A stretch of DNA of 64,000 bases from an uncultured Opitutales bacterium (GTDB lineage Bacteria > Verrucomicrobiota > Verrucomicrobiia > Opitutales > Intestinicryptomonadaceae): contig CALXLK010000003.1 of assembly GCA_944389175.1 (NCBI GenBank), positions 124,001-188,000 of the forward strand, in the 5' to 3' direction. Every line of letters starts with the position of its first letter. The first letter of the stretch is position 1. Positions 16,732 through 26,108 of this stretch are shown here, piece after piece. The position numbers and the translations under genes are program-made. Below the pieces are notes generated by a model, which was not told the DNA's origin, ran no database searches, and saw only the letters and a program-made list of their open reading frames with translations.

Positions 16732-17046
16732 TCACTTTTTGCGTGTTTCAAAAAGGAAGACAATATATGAGCTAAGTACGGAAAGCAAACCGGATACGCA
16801 AATCGATGCAATAAATGCAATTTTTAACATTTTCGGGCAATAGAAAAATGAAAATATTGTAATTGCAGATGCGCAAATCAGGAAAACAGCCCCAAAAAGG
16901 TTTGAATAATACCAAGTCCTATCATTGAACATAGACCATTTTGTTCTTACGCCGAATTTTTTATTTCTGCGGGTAAACGGCATTGCCGCAGAGACCAACC
17001 CTACAACAATGGAGGTTATCAAAATTAAATATGCTTCGGTTCCCAT
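16732..17046 (-). CDS. SdpI-like small membrane protein
   Basis: This is a 104-residue membrane protein with three hydrophobic helices (residues 5-25, 48-68 and 76-98). The conserved loop GVRTKWSMFNDRTWYYSN matches the SdpI/YhfL family signature (G[I/V]RTxWTxxNxxxW). In Bacillus, SdpI gives immunity to the killing factor SdpC and controls SdpR; other members have unknown roles. The gene is intact, has an ATG start and ends with a basic tail (FETRKK). Its start is only 10 bases inside the right inverted-repeat arm, so its promoter must lie in or beyond the repeat. Confidence 0.65.
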   Translation of the reverse strand: MGTEAYLILITSIVVGLVSAAMPFTRRNKKFGVRTKWSMFNDRTWYYSNLFGAVFLICASAITIFSFFYCPKMLKIAFIASICVSGLLSVLSSYIVFLFETRKK

Positions 17047-17055
17047 TTTTGTTTA

Positions 17056-17124
17056 TTGCGGGATTTCGCCAACCGAGTTATAAAAGCGACATCAAACTTG
17101 CGATGACTACATGATAGTCTGCAC
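17056..17124. repeat. right arm of a 69-bp inverted repeat
   Basis: This is the reverse complement of 15986-16054 with a single mismatch. It sits between the SdpI-like gene and the 3' end of a GH5-like gene. No obvious target-site duplication flanks the two arms. Confidence 0.9.
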
Positions 17125-17149
17125 TTTCGTCTTTTTAGTGGGATTTTTT

Positions 17150-18589
17150 CTATTTGGCAAATTCCAATCTCACTACTAGCGATTTCCTGAAGTCGGGCAA
17201 GGCGATTTTTCCGCCTTTGACTTCCGCGGGTTCTGTTTTATCCGTCCACGGGTTGTAGGTCCACGCTTTTGCAACTTTGCGCGCTCTGACGATGTTTGAA
17301 AAATCGAGTGTTTTTGCTCGTACGGTAGCAGGTTTTTCTCCGCGCTCGAGCTCCGAACGCCAGTCGCTGTTTACGTCCCTCACCCAAGCCGCGACGGCGT
17401 TTCGCCCGTTGAGCACATATACGCGCAAGTCGTCCGTATCGGCACGGGTCGGAACGGAATTTTCCGCAATCGGGTTTAGATATTCGATTGATTTTGCAAA
17501 ACGCCCGAAGTGCCAGAACAAGTTATTTTTAAGAACATACTCTTCCCAGTGCCAAATTTGCCCGCTTCCCGCCGCACCCGAAAAAAACGCCGAAAAAAGC
17601 GTGTCGTGGAGAATTGAGCCCTCTTTGTCTTTTTCGTAAAGTTCGGAAGGACCCGAATGGTTCGGTTTTACGGCTCCCGTTTCCGCCAACAAAACGGGTT
17701 TGTCTTTTATAATTTCACGCAATACGCGCACGCTGTCGGCGGCAAAAATGTCGATTGCCGCTTTGCATATGTCCATTCCGGAGCCCAAGTCAAGATACCT
17801 GTGCACCTGCGCGACATCGTTGTCTTTCATTTTCATAAAAGTCTCGTAATAGGTATAGGAAACGTATTCCGAAAAACTTCCGAGACTTTGCATTACAAGG
17901 TGGTTTGGAAAAAGCAGTTTAATTTTGCCGAGCATTTCCGAAGTCCAACTTTCGGACACATTCAACGGTGCGGAAATGCAATTCATTTCGTTCCAAAGCT
18001 CTACACCGAATACATTGGGATTGTCGCGGTAGCGGTCGGCGAGAACTTTTGCGCGAGCGAGGTAAAACGACTTTCCCTTCGAGCTTTGTAAATATTCGGT
18101 CATTGATGAGAAATCGTTTGCATATATGGATTTTGCGAACATGTAGCGGTACAAAGCCAGCCCCTGCTCCGATTTTGTGGGCACAAAATTTTTAACGTTT
18201 CTGAAGTGCTCAAGGCATAGTTTTACGCGAATGCCGTACTTTTGGGCAAGTCTCATCAGTCTGTCCAGGCGCGCCAGCTTTTTGGGGTCGAACGTGTTTG
18301 GCGCAGTCTCAAACTGGTAGAAATCTGCCGACACCCAAAGGCGTATAAAGTTGCCGTTATTTTCGGCGAGAGCTTTGAGCTGTTTTTCGATGAGTGCAAA
18401 AGCCTCGTCGTCGGATTTGTCGTAATAGTATGGTCTCGGGAAACAAAGATTGTATCCGTTTGGAATCCAGACTTTTCCATTCGCCTCAAAATAGCGCGGA
18501 TTTTCCTTTGATATCTTTACAAAACCAACGTTTGCAAACGCGCCCAACGTCATGCCACCCAACAATATAACCGACAAGATCTTTTTCAT
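17150..18589 (-). CDS. secreted GH5-like glycoside hydrolase
   Basis: This is a TIM-barrel retaining glycosidase of the GH5/cellulase-like group, often seen in mannan degradation. The start at 18589 gives a clear signal peptide (MKKILSVILLGGMTLGAFAN). The acid/base Glu is in VELWNEMN (Glu201) and the nucleophile in VLLAETGA (Glu303). The substrate-cleft Arg lies in NFIRLWVSADF. A beta-sandwich-like C-terminal region (from about residue 390) follows the barrel. Total 479 residues. It is a paralogue of the enzyme at 35944-37371. A TTGACA box (minus strand, 18619-18624) sits unusually close to the start. Substrate specificity cannot be assigned from motifs alone. Confidence 0.8.
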   Translation of the reverse strand: MKKILSVILLGGMTLGAFANVGFVKISKENPRYFEANGKVWIPNGYNLCFPRPYYYDKSDDEAFALIEKQLKALAENNGNFIRLWVSADFYQFETAPNTFDPKKLARLDRLMRLAQKYGIRVKLCLEHFRNVKNFVPTKSEQGLALYRYMFAKSIYANDFSSMTEYLQSSKGKSFYLARAKVLADRYRDNPNVFGVELWNEMNCISAPLNVSESWTSEMLGKIKLLFPNHLVMQSLGSFSEYVSYTYYETFMKMKDNDVAQVHRYLDLGSGMDICKAAIDIFAADSVRVLREIIKDKPVLLAETGAVKPNHSGPSELYEKDKEGSILHDTLFSAFFSGAAGSGQIWHWEEYVLKNNLFWHFGRFAKSIEYLNPIAENSVPTRADTDDLRVYVLNGRNAVAAWVRDVNSDWRSELERGEKPATVRAKTLDFSNIVRARKVAKAWTYNPWTDKTEPAEVKGGKIALPDFRKSLVVRLEFAK

Positions 18590-18893
18590 GGAAACATTCG
18601 ACAAGAAAACGGTTAAAATGTCAACCATAAACGATGTTAGAGATGCTTTTCGACGATTTCCGGCGCGGGCATTGGGGCGTTTTTTTCGCCGTTTTTTACG
18701 GCGCTGCGGACTGTGTTTGAGAAGATCTTAGTTGATGTATTGTACTTTACAAGAGCGAAATCTTTTGAAGTTTATGGTAGGCTCAAACTTGACACCTTAC
18801 ACGACGGTCTTTCCAGCACAGCGCAAAGAGCGGCGTATGGTTGCCGAGAATTTTACCCCTTGCAAGCCTAATAACGGCGGCGCAGGCGTTGGC

Positions 18894-18921
18894 AAAAAAG
18901 CCCCGAACTTTCTCGGGGCTT
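18894..18921 (-). terminator. Rho-independent terminator of the broken glycosidase gene
   Basis: A 9-bp perfect stem (AAGCCCCGA/TCGGGGCTT) is followed on the minus strand by six T. It lies just downstream of the stop at 18945, which supports the reading that 18945-19390 is the true 3' end of a former minus-strand gene. Confidence 0.75.
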
Positions 18922-18944
18922 GCGCGTCGGAAAAATGTTTCGGG

Positions 18945-19390
18945 TTATCTGTAGAATTGTCTACCCGCTTCTATTTCGATTGCTGCGTATTCTCCGCGCT
19001 TTTGCCATTTCGCCAAAATGCGCGACTCTTCCACAAAGCGCAGCGGAACAATCAGCGTGCGCTTTGCCGATTTCTCCCCGTTGCCGCGGTTTTCAAGCGG
19101 CGCGTAAACAAGCCTGCCGTTTTTGATGTCTGCGCCAAACCACAGCCCGCCGTAGGTCGGCAGGAAGAAGTCTATGTCTTTCCAGGAATCTGGCACGGAA
19201 GAGCACAGGTAGATTTCGCCGCTTTCCGTCGGGCGCAGAAGCATTTGGTTTACCGCGTAGACGTAGTTGCCCGAGCCCGTCGAAAACCACGGGCATTTCT
19301 GCACTTTGTTGGCGGGTTCGTTGATTTCAAAAGTATCGTAGAACGCACCCATTTCCTTCGCTGCGGCGGCGGCAGCGGATTCGACAACGT
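18945..19390 (-). pseudogene. 3' fragment of an (alpha/alpha)6-barrel glycoside hydrolase
   Basis: About 145 residues match the end of GH95/GH65-like enzymes: the last barrel helices with FYDTFEINEP, then PWFSTGSGNYVYAVNQMLL and the C-terminal beta domain (SVPDSWKDIDFFLPTYGGLW). Upstream of about 19390 the open frame is only the antisense of a PIG-L fragment, so the gene is cut there. A similar but N-terminal enzyme part lies at 24640-26108 on the same strand, suggesting that one gene was split by the segment in between, though a middle portion would also be missing. A terminator follows the stop, as expected for a real gene end. Confidence 0.65.
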
Positions 19391-19399
19391 TCGCCTTCA

Positions 19400-19898
19400 G
19401 ACGCGCGCCGACGACCCCGCGCAATGGGCAAAGTTCGTCGGAGAAATTTCTGATTTTCTCCAAACGTGCAAACCCGCGGCAATATTTGCCCCGCATTTCG
19501 ACGACTGGAACGGAACGCACATCGGCACGGCGTATCTGGTTGCCGATGCCGTCGAGAAGTCGGGCTATACGGGAACTGTTTTTCAAACCGAATACTGGGG
19601 CGGTCTAAAAGAAGGCAATCTTATGGTCGAGGGTTCGCCCGAATACATTGCCGCGCAAATGGGCGCACTTGCCCTCCACGCAAAAGAGGTTGAACGCAAC
19701 GACTACCACCTGCGCCTGCCCGCATGGCAGATTGACAATGTCCGCCGCGGCGCGGAAATCGTGGGCGGACAGGGCGCGCAAGCTCCGCGCTTTGCGTTTG
19801 CGACGCTCTACAACGCGGTGAAATTCCGAAACGCAAAATGGCGGCAGGCTTTCGCTCGAAAATTCCTTTCCCTTTCGGAAAAGCCCGCCGTGTTCTGA
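19400..19898 (+). pseudogene. 3' fragment of a PIG-L (LmbE-like) deacetylase
   Basis: From about DDPAQWAKFVGEISDFL the plus-strand frame matches PIG-L de-N-acetylases: FAPHFDDWNGTHIG is the zinc-binding PHxDD-like motif plus the second His, then TEYWGGLKEGN and a C-terminal helical region with HAKEVERNDYHLRLP. The normal N-terminal start is absent; the open frame continues upstream only as antisense of the glycosidase fragment. The truncation point coincides with that of the glycosidase fragment on the other strand, so both were cut by one rearrangement near 19390-19400. The remaining protein probably lacks part of the N-terminal Rossmann fold. Confidence 0.65.
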
Positions 19899-19910
19899 CT
19901 GCGGAACGCT

Positions 19911-19942
19911 AAAAAAGCGGGATTGAACAACGTCAACCCCGC
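19911..19942 (-). terminator. Rho-independent terminator downstream of the SMP-30-like gene
   Basis: A GC-rich hairpin (GCGGGGTTGAC paired with GTTCAATCCCGC) is followed on the minus strand by TTTTTT. It lies 32 bases after the SMP-30-like stop and would end the two-gene operon 23679-19974. The stem could also serve the plus-strand PIG-L fragment. Confidence 0.7.
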
Positions 19943-19973
19943 ACGGCTTTTAAACAACAAATTTTTCGTTTTT

Positions 19974-21017
19974 CTAATCCAAAACAACAACGCTCAGCGT
20001 GTGGGCGGGCAGCGTCTTGTGCGGCGACATATCCGTATTCATATTGGATATGTAGAGCTTGTTGCCCCGCCTGATTGCGTCGGCGGGTGCGCAAAGCTCC
20101 CCGTTGACGGGAAGAACGCCCACCTTGGAAGCCTTCACAACTTCGAAAGAACCGTTGTCAAGATTGTATTTTGCTACTGCGTTCCCGACGAAATCGGAAA
20201 CCCATAAATTGTTTTCGTCATCAACGTGAAGGCCGTCGCAACTCTTTGTCCTGCCCTTAAACAGGAGCTTTTTGGAAACCGCCTTGCCGCCGGCGGCGAG
20301 AACGTATTTGGTAACGCTGGCTTCGCCGAAATTCGCCACATACAAATTCCCCTGCACGTCTGAGCAAATGCCGTCGCAACCCACTTGGGTTTCGGGCGAA
20401 GTCCATTTTGTGGAAATAACTTCGAAGACGTGGGGGTCGTTTAGGCCGTTGACTTTGACGGGGTTGTTTTCGTCGAGTTTTGCGATGTCGAAAGCGTAGA
20501 CCGCGCTTTTTATGGGGTTGCCCTGCATTTCAATCATGCAGTCGGTAAGGAAAATTTTGCCCTTTGCGCACGCTATTCCGTTTGCGACTTTCAGCCCCTC
20601 CACGACGGGCGCGCACGAAACAGCCTTGCCGTCTTTGATTTTGACGCGCAGAATGCGGCTGCCCTGCTTTGCCCCGCCGAACATTTGATTGTCGGCAATG
20701 TAGAGGTTGCCGTCGTCGCCGAAGCACACGCCCATGGGCGACGCCACTTTCGTCTCCGGCGAGACTGGCAGAACAACAAAGTCGCTGATTTTGTCGTCGG
20801 CGTCTATTTTGACGATTTTCGCGCGGTTTGCGAACTTGCCAGAAAGCTGGTTTATGGAAAGATAGATGTTTCCGTCTCCGCCCAACGCCATTCCATCGGG
20901 AGTCACGCAATCCTGCGGAAGGTCGATTTGGTAGGCATGGCGTTTTTCGTTGCACGCACACAGCAGCAACGACGCCGACGCTATTGTTATTATATGTTTA
21001 ATTTTCGTGTTTTTCAT
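19974..21017 (-). CDS. SMP-30/NHL-like beta-propeller lipoprotein
   Basis: This 347-residue lipoprotein has a signal peptide ending in the lipobox LLLCACNEK, so it is anchored to a membrane by Cys. The body is a six-bladed propeller: repeated strand motifs of the form GDDGNLYIADN, CAKGKIFLTDC, QGNLYVANFG and ENNLWVSDFVGN, as in SMP-30/gluconolactonase and NHL proteins. Its start lies 20 bases inside the upstream HzsA-related gene, so the two are translationally coupled and should work together, perhaps in periplasmic electron transfer or sugar-lactone handling. The metal ligands of true gluconolactonases cannot be assigned confidently, so the enzymatic role stays open. Confidence 0.75.
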   Translation of the reverse strand: MKNTKIKHIITIASASLLLCACNEKRHAYQIDLPQDCVTPDGMALGGDGNIYLSINQLSGKFANRAKIVKIDADDKISDFVVLPVSPETKVASPMGVCFGDDGNLYIADNQMFGGAKQGSRILRVKIKDGKAVSCAPVVEGLKVANGIACAKGKIFLTDCMIEMQGNPIKSAVYAFDIAKLDENNPVKVNGLNDPHVFEVISTKWTSPETQVGCDGICSDVQGNLYVANFGEASVTKYVLAAGGKAVSKKLLFKGRTKSCDGLHVDDENNLWVSDFVGNAVAKYNLDNGSFEVVKASKVGVLPVNGELCAPADAIRRGNKLYISNMNTDMSPHKTLPAHTLSVVVLD

Positions 21018-23679
21018 TTTTTTCTCCGTTGAAAATTATGCGTTTTGCCCCGTCGTATTTGATTGCGGGCAATACGTTGCCGTAAGCGTCTTTCGGATTG
21101 CGGTCGTCCTGAGTTTTGAAGGAATCCTGACGATACGCCCTGTTGACGTCGGGGCACGTCCGCATTTTCGGCAGATACGAAAGCCCTTGGAACGCTATGC
21201 CGCCGTTTTCGAATTTTTCGCGCGAAACGTCGGGCATTTCAAGCACGTCCTCCTCGCCGTAATACGGGCAGTTGAGGTCAATCCAAGCCTTCAAAACAGC
21301 CATATCGCGCGCGGGAAGCTTCACGTTTTTGTGCCCGCGCTCGAGCTTTGCAATCATCGGACTTGCGCCCGAAAGAACCTGCATGGGCGCAATCGTGCTT
21401 TCGGAAGTAGGCACGTCTTCTTCGAGCGATTTGTAGACGGCATACGGCGAAATAGCCCCCGCAAGCGATCGCGGGAAAACCATTCCGTTTGCGGGCTTGT
21501 TGTCCATACCCAAAACGAGGTTCAAATACGCCGCCGAGAACACCCCGCCCGCCGGCATTTTGCGGCCGGTCAAGTCGAGCCTGTTTTTGGAAGTCGGATT
21601 GTGGCACGAGACGCAGTTTTTGTCCAGTATCGGCTGAATGTAGCGGTCGAAACCGAACGTGATGTCGCCGAAGGGTTTTGTCAGTTTTTGCGGCGGCCTG
21701 CGCAGTGCGAGCGACGGACGGACATTCGGCGCGGCGTTGAACTTCGTGGCGTGGCAGCCCAAGCACCCGCGGTTTTCGCCCGCTGCAACGTGCGTAGATG
21801 AACGCATTGTCTGCAAAACTTTTCTGTCCTTGTCCAGAATCTGGAAATAGACTGCCTTCATGGCGGGCACTTCAATGCTTACGCTGCCGTCCGACTCTAT
21901 TTCGGCTTCGCCCAGAATGCGCTTGTGGCTTTCGTCCATAAAAACGCTCATGGCTGTTTCGCCGCTCAAAAAGCCGAACACACGCGGAATGCTTGTGTCG
22001 CCCTGTTTTGAATAAACGCCCAAAGACATCAGAAAATTGGGCCAGCCGGGCTTGTTGTATTTTTGGCTGAGCGCGGCGTTGCCCTGCGCGTTGGCGTCGC
22101 GCACGCCGTCCTGATATGTGGCGGCGCAGTGCTCAATCACGCGCAGATATTTGCCCTTTTCCTTCGGGATTCCCGAATTTTCGAAAACGTCCGCCGTGTA
22201 TAACACGCCGACTGGTTGCGGCGCATTCGGATTGAATTCGCCGAGCGGTTCAATCATAGACGGAACGGATTTCGGACGCTTGCGCGTCTTTAGGGGCTGG
22301 GCATGGACGATATTGTTTTCGCCCGAAAGAAGAAGTTCCATGTTGCCGTCGTAATCGCATAAATATAAGTTTAGACGGGTTGCCCCCTCCTGAATGTAGC
22401 ATGATTCGTATTTTGTGTAGCCCGCGCTTGCTAAGTAGAAATTTTTCGAATGCGGAAACGGCGAATAAAACGCGCCGTAGCATGCGGGAACGACAAAATC
22501 GCCGTAGTTTTTGTCCCACGGACCGTTGCCCGAAGTGTCTCCGCCGAAACTGCTTGCCTCGGTCCACATCAAATGCGGCGTAAGGTTGTAAAGCCCGTTG
22601 GGATAGTTGCGCCCCTCCGACGGAACCAAAACCGCCAAACCGCTGTTGAAAACATTGTGGTGCGACGACGTCATAAAGATAAATTTTTCCGTCTCGGGAA
22701 TCTGATACGCACCGATTTTAAGGTCGGGATAGTGGCTTTGTCCGCCCCAGAAAACCTGCGGATTCGTGCCGTCGGGATTCACCGTCCAGAGCGACTGCAC
22801 ACGGAAAATGTTTTTGTCTACATATTCCCAGCGGCAATACAAAACGCTTCCGTTGTCCATGACGGTGGGCATAAAGTCGGCCTCGTTGTTTGTGGAAATA
22901 AAGTAGATATTCTTGCCGTCGGCGTCGCAGCGCGCGAGAACAGTGGAGCGGAACGCGCTACCGCCGCACCTGACATAGCAGTTGGCGCGCGAAGTGCAAA
23001 AAACAATGTTTCCGTCGGGCAGCCACGCGGGGTCTACGTCGTTATATGAACTGTCGGTGAGTCGTTTTAAATTTCCGCCGTCGGCGTCTACGGTGTAAAG
23101 ATTGTAGTTGGTGCGGTCGCTTTCGCGCATCTGGAAAACTATCTTGCGCGCGTCGAAATCCAAATCGCTGCGCCAAATTGCCGCCGACTTCCCCTCCGCG
23201 GGGGCGAGCCTCATTTTCGACGCCTTAAACGGGTTTACTCGAAGAAGCCGCGCGCCGAACGCCGCGGTGTTCTCGGTTTTGAAGCGGCTTTCGTGAACGG
23301 CCTCCGACCCGCGCGGGAACGGGGCATCAACGCAGATTATTTCGTCGAAACCGTTTTCGGGACAGGCAAAAATTATGTCGCGTTTGAGTTCGCGCAGTTT
23401 CAAATAGAGTTCGTCCGATGCTTTTTCGGAGGAAAGCTTTTCGAATTTTCCCGCAAAAACGGCGGCATTTTCAATCTTCAACCCCTTGTTTGAAAGGAGT
23501 CTTTTTATGCGAATTTTTTGTTCGGCGCAGGCTTCCGCCGTGTCGGGCTGCTTTTGCTTCAGCCAGTCGGCGACAATTTCGCCTTTAAAAGGTTCGGGCA
23601 TGCCCGCGAAATCGCGCCCGCCGCCGGCGAGCAAAACACACGCGCTAAAACCCAATAATAGACAACTTAATAGTTTCAT
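20998..23679 (-). CDS. HzsA-related protein: TolB-like propeller with two c-type heme motifs
   Basis: This exported 893-residue protein has a signal peptide ending near VLLAGGG. The middle (about 180-480) is a TolB/WD-like propeller (NLYTVDADGGNLKRLTD, DVDPAWLPDGNIVF). Next comes a domain related to the middle domain of hydrazine synthase alpha subunit. The C-terminal part contains two heme c sites, CLGCH (639-643) and CVSCH (689-693), with ILDKNCVSCHN as in planctomycete/verrucomicrobial cytochromes. PVC bacteria encode many such relatives that do not make hydrazine; anammox is not implied. It probably carries electrons or oxidises a small molecule in the periplasm. It overlaps the SMP-30-like gene by 20 bases. 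Confidence 0.8.
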   Translation of the reverse strand: MKLLSCLLLGFSACVLLAGGGRDFAGMPEPFKGEIVADWLKQKQPDTAEACAEQKIRIKRLLSNKGLKIENAAVFAGKFEKLSSEKASDELYLKLRELKRDIIFACPENGFDEIICVDAPFPRGSEAVHESRFKTENTAAFGARLLRVNPFKASKMRLAPAEGKSAAIWRSDLDFDARKIVFQMRESDRTNYNLYTVDADGGNLKRLTDSSYNDVDPAWLPDGNIVFCTSRANCYVRCGGSAFRSTVLARCDADGKNIYFISTNNEADFMPTVMDNGSVLYCRWEYVDKNIFRVQSLWTVNPDGTNPQVFWGGQSHYPDLKIGAYQIPETEKFIFMTSSHHNVFNSGLAVLVPSEGRNYPNGLYNLTPHLMWTEASSFGGDTSGNGPWDKNYGDFVVPACYGAFYSPFPHSKNFYLASAGYTKYESCYIQEGATRLNLYLCDYDGNMELLLSGENNIVHAQPLKTRKRPKSVPSMIEPLGEFNPNAPQPVGVLYTADVFENSGIPKEKGKYLRVIEHCAATYQDGVRDANAQGNAALSQKYNKPGWPNFLMSLGVYSKQGDTSIPRVFGFLSGETAMSVFMDESHKRILGEAEIESDGSVSIEVPAMKAVYFQILDKDRKVLQTMRSSTHVAAGENRGCLGCHATKFNAAPNVRPSLALRRPPQKLTKPFGDITFGFDRYIQPILDKNCVSCHNPTSKNRLDLTGRKMPAGGVFSAAYLNLVLGMDNKPANGMVFPRSLAGAISPYAVYKSLEEDVPTSESTIAPMQVLSGASPMIAKLERGHKNVKLPARDMAVLKAWIDLNCPYYGEEDVLEMPDVSREKFENGGIAFQGLSYLPKMRTCPDVNRAYRQDSFKTQDDRNPKDAYGNVLPAIKYDGAKRIIFNGEKNEKHEN

Positions 23680-23822
23680 AGAATTTTTTATGTAAAAACT
23701 TTTTTATATTCAAAATTTATACCGTCAAGTTTTTTTTGGAGGGTTTTTTCGGGTAAAAACGGCCCCGTCGGGGCAATATAAAATTGACATTTTGCGCGCG
23801 CGCCCGACAGTATAACAGACGT

Positions 23823-24605
23823 ATGCTTAACGACAAAAACAAAAAATACTATGTCCCCAACGTTATAAAAACAATAAAGATATTGGAATTGCTGTCGCAG
23901 ACGCCGCTTCCTTTGACTCAAAAAGAGATATCGAAACATACGGGATACTCCACATCAATCGTATTCAGAATCCTCACGACCCTCGAAGATTGCGAATATC
24001 TCGCCAAAGACGAGACCCGCAAATACACAATCTCCAAAAAATTTGCGCCCATAAGCATATCGGCTACAAGTCAGGACGACCTCATACACAACAGCCTCGA
24101 CATACTCGCCCAAATACGCGACAACATTATGGAAACTACAATGCTCGGCGTTTTGGTTGACGGAATTTTCGTGGTAATTTTGCAGGAACAGGGTAAATAT
24201 TCGTTCAGTTTCCACTGTAAAATAGGCACGCGCTGCCCGCTCCACACCGGAGCCGGAGCGAAGGCGTTGATGGCGTTCCTGCCCGAGAGGGAGCGCGCCG
24301 CGATTGTCGAGGGAATGAAATTCGAAAAATTCAACGTAAACACGATAACGTCGAAATCCGCATTCAAAAGGGAGTTGGAGCGCGTTGCAAAGTGCGGATA
24401 CGCACTCGATATGGAGGAATACATTCACGGAATGCGCTGCGTGGGCGCGCCCGTTTTCGACGATAAAAACTACCCGATTGCCGCCGTTTGGGCAACGGGG
24501 CCCTCCGACAGAATGGCGGAATCTTCTCTGCCGGAGTGGGGCGCGTATATTGCCGAACAGGCAAACAGAATTTCGCAAAGACTCGGCGCAACACGACTAA
24601 AATAG
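23823..24605 (+). CDS. IclR family transcriptional regulator
   Basis: This is an IclR-type regulator of 260 residues from the ATG at 23823. The N-terminal winged helix shows LTQKEISKHTGYSTSIVFRIL (about residues 28-48) as recognition helix-turn-helix. The effector domain carries the family motifs CPLHTGAGAKALMAFLP and GYALDMEEYIHGMRCVGAPVF. It is divergent from the HzsA/SMP-30 operon, sharing a 143-base intergenic region, so it likely controls that operon and itself. A TTGACA box lies at 23784-23789, but a fitting -10 is 21 bases away, so I do not call the promoter. The stop is within about 40 bases of the truncated glycosidase gene on the opposite strand. Confidence 0.9.
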   Translation: MLNDKNKKYYVPNVIKTIKILELLSQTPLPLTQKEISKHTGYSTSIVFRILTTLEDCEYLAKDETRKYTISKKFAPISISATSQDDLIHNSLDILAQIRDNIMETTMLGVLVDGIFVVILQEQGKYSFSFHCKIGTRCPLHTGAGAKALMAFLPERERAAIVEGMKFEKFNVNTITSKSAFKRELERVAKCGYALDMEEYIHGMRCVGAPVFDDKNYPIAAVWATGPSDRMAESSLPEWGAYIAEQANRISQRLGATRLK

Positions 24606-24639
24606 GAGTCTACGGCCGTTCGCCCGAAGGCTGTTATTC

Positions 24640-26108
24640 TTCTGGAAGCAAATCGTAGATTTTCGAGCGTGTAGATTATGCCGCAGGAAGTCATAAACGG
24701 GTTGAGCTTTGCCTCGCCCATTCTTTCAAGATCCGTACAGTAGCCGACTTTGAGCTTGCCGTCTATGTTGTAGAGGCGGTTCTTTATGTAGTAGAGCGAA
24801 GACTCCACCATAAGCTCGTAATTATGTTCTAAAAATTCGGCGTCGTTTGAATAGAGATAATGCCCCCAAGTTGACATTACCATATTCGACATGTGGAAGA
24901 TGTGCTCCATCCAGAAGCCGTACGGCGAACCCTCTTCGCCCAGTTCCGTAGATTCCCAGACGAAGCGCGCGCCGCTGCTGCGCTTTTTGCCGTTTTTGTT
25001 TACCCAGAAAATCGCCTTGTCCAACAGGCTCGTGCGGAAGTCGGCAACCTTGCGGGAGTCGCCGAATTTGCCGCTTGTGGCAAGCGCCATTGAGTTGAAC
25101 GCCTCGTCCCAGCCGAAGAATCTGCCGTTCCAGTGCGAGTCAACAAACACGCCCACGGGCAGCGACCACTTTGTGGAATTGCATTTCTGGTGGTAGAGTC
25201 CCGTGTAGTACGTTTTTTCTATCTCCTTGTCGGGTATGTTGATGTACGAGCCGCTCCAGTACTTCGCCCACGCGTCTTTGTGGCGGCGAAAATCTTGCCG
25301 AAGCCGTTTTCGGCAACGAATTTTTGCGCGGCGGCGTCTGCCGCCTTGTAGTCGGAAGAACCGAAGTTGTCGTTAAAGGTTATGAAATAGGCAATTTCAA
25401 GCGGCTTTTCGGGCGAGGCCTTTGCGTGCGCGGAAAGCACTGCGGTATCGCCGTCGGGGAACGTTGCAGATGACGGAAAATCCGACGCCAGCGAAATCAT
25501 TCCCTTGTAAACTTTCGCGCCTATCGCCTGATACTCGAACGCCGCGCGGTTGGGCTGGACAATCCTGTTGAATGTGTTGACGCGTTCGCGCCCCTTCGCG
25601 CGCGTTTTCGGGGCGAATGTGTAGACGAAATCGAATTTTACAACGCCCTCCTTTTTCGGTGATACAATCTTTTTTACAACGAGCATATCAAAGCCCGCGG
25701 GAACGAACGCACGGTTTTCACAACCGCGTCGGGGTACTCGACCATGTTTTGCGAGAACGCCGCCTTGTTGTCGAGCGTCTGCGACCATTTTACGGGCTTG
25801 TCTTGGGCTTTTGAATCTACGAAAAGGGCGGTGTCGAACCAGCCGTGCGAAATGAGCGAATCGTTCGGCGCTCCGTAGCGGCGGCCTTCCCAAGCGACCT
25901 GCGGCACGAATGAAACGTATCTTTTTTGCCTCTGCACGCCGAGATTGTCAATCTGCGTTGAAATGCTGCCGTTTGAAATCAGCGCGCAGGCGTATTTGGC
26001 GGGGTCGGTTTTGTCCCCTTCCCCCTGAGTTGTGTTTGTCCAGTGCGCGAACAGCGAAAGCGGCGCGACAACCGCCGACACCGCCGCAAAAATGAGTGTC
26101 TTTTTCAC
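24640..26108 (-). pseudogene. (alpha/alpha)6-barrel glycoside hydrolase, frameshifted and 3'-truncated
   Basis: Three frames together read as the first ~490 residues of a secreted glycosidase. A GTG start at 26108 has GAGGAA upstream and a signal peptide (VKKTLIFAAVSAVVAPLSLFA). A beta-sandwich domain follows, then the linker SGSYINIPDKEIEKTYYTG and barrel segments GRFFGWDEAFNSMALATSG and SGARFVWESTELGEEGS. Frameshifts fall near 25715 and 25275. Homology stops near TLENLRFAS at about 24640, where the IclR gene end begins. The sequence resembles GH95/GH65-like enzymes, but I cannot assign the family. A matching C-terminal fragment exists at 18945-19390. Confidence 0.75.

Noticed and set aside
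18732-19400. N-terminal part of the 388-residue plus-strand open frame
   Set aside because: Only the portion after about 19400 matches PIG-L; the earlier part is antisense to the glycosidase fragment and terminator.
20998-23679. Evidence for anammox metabolism
   Set aside because: The protein is only HzsA-related; PVC genomes carry many such proteins and no other anammox gene is present.
23784-23816. TTGACA ... TATAAC before the IclR gene as a promoter
   Set aside because: The spacer is 21 bases, too long for a sigma-70 promoter.
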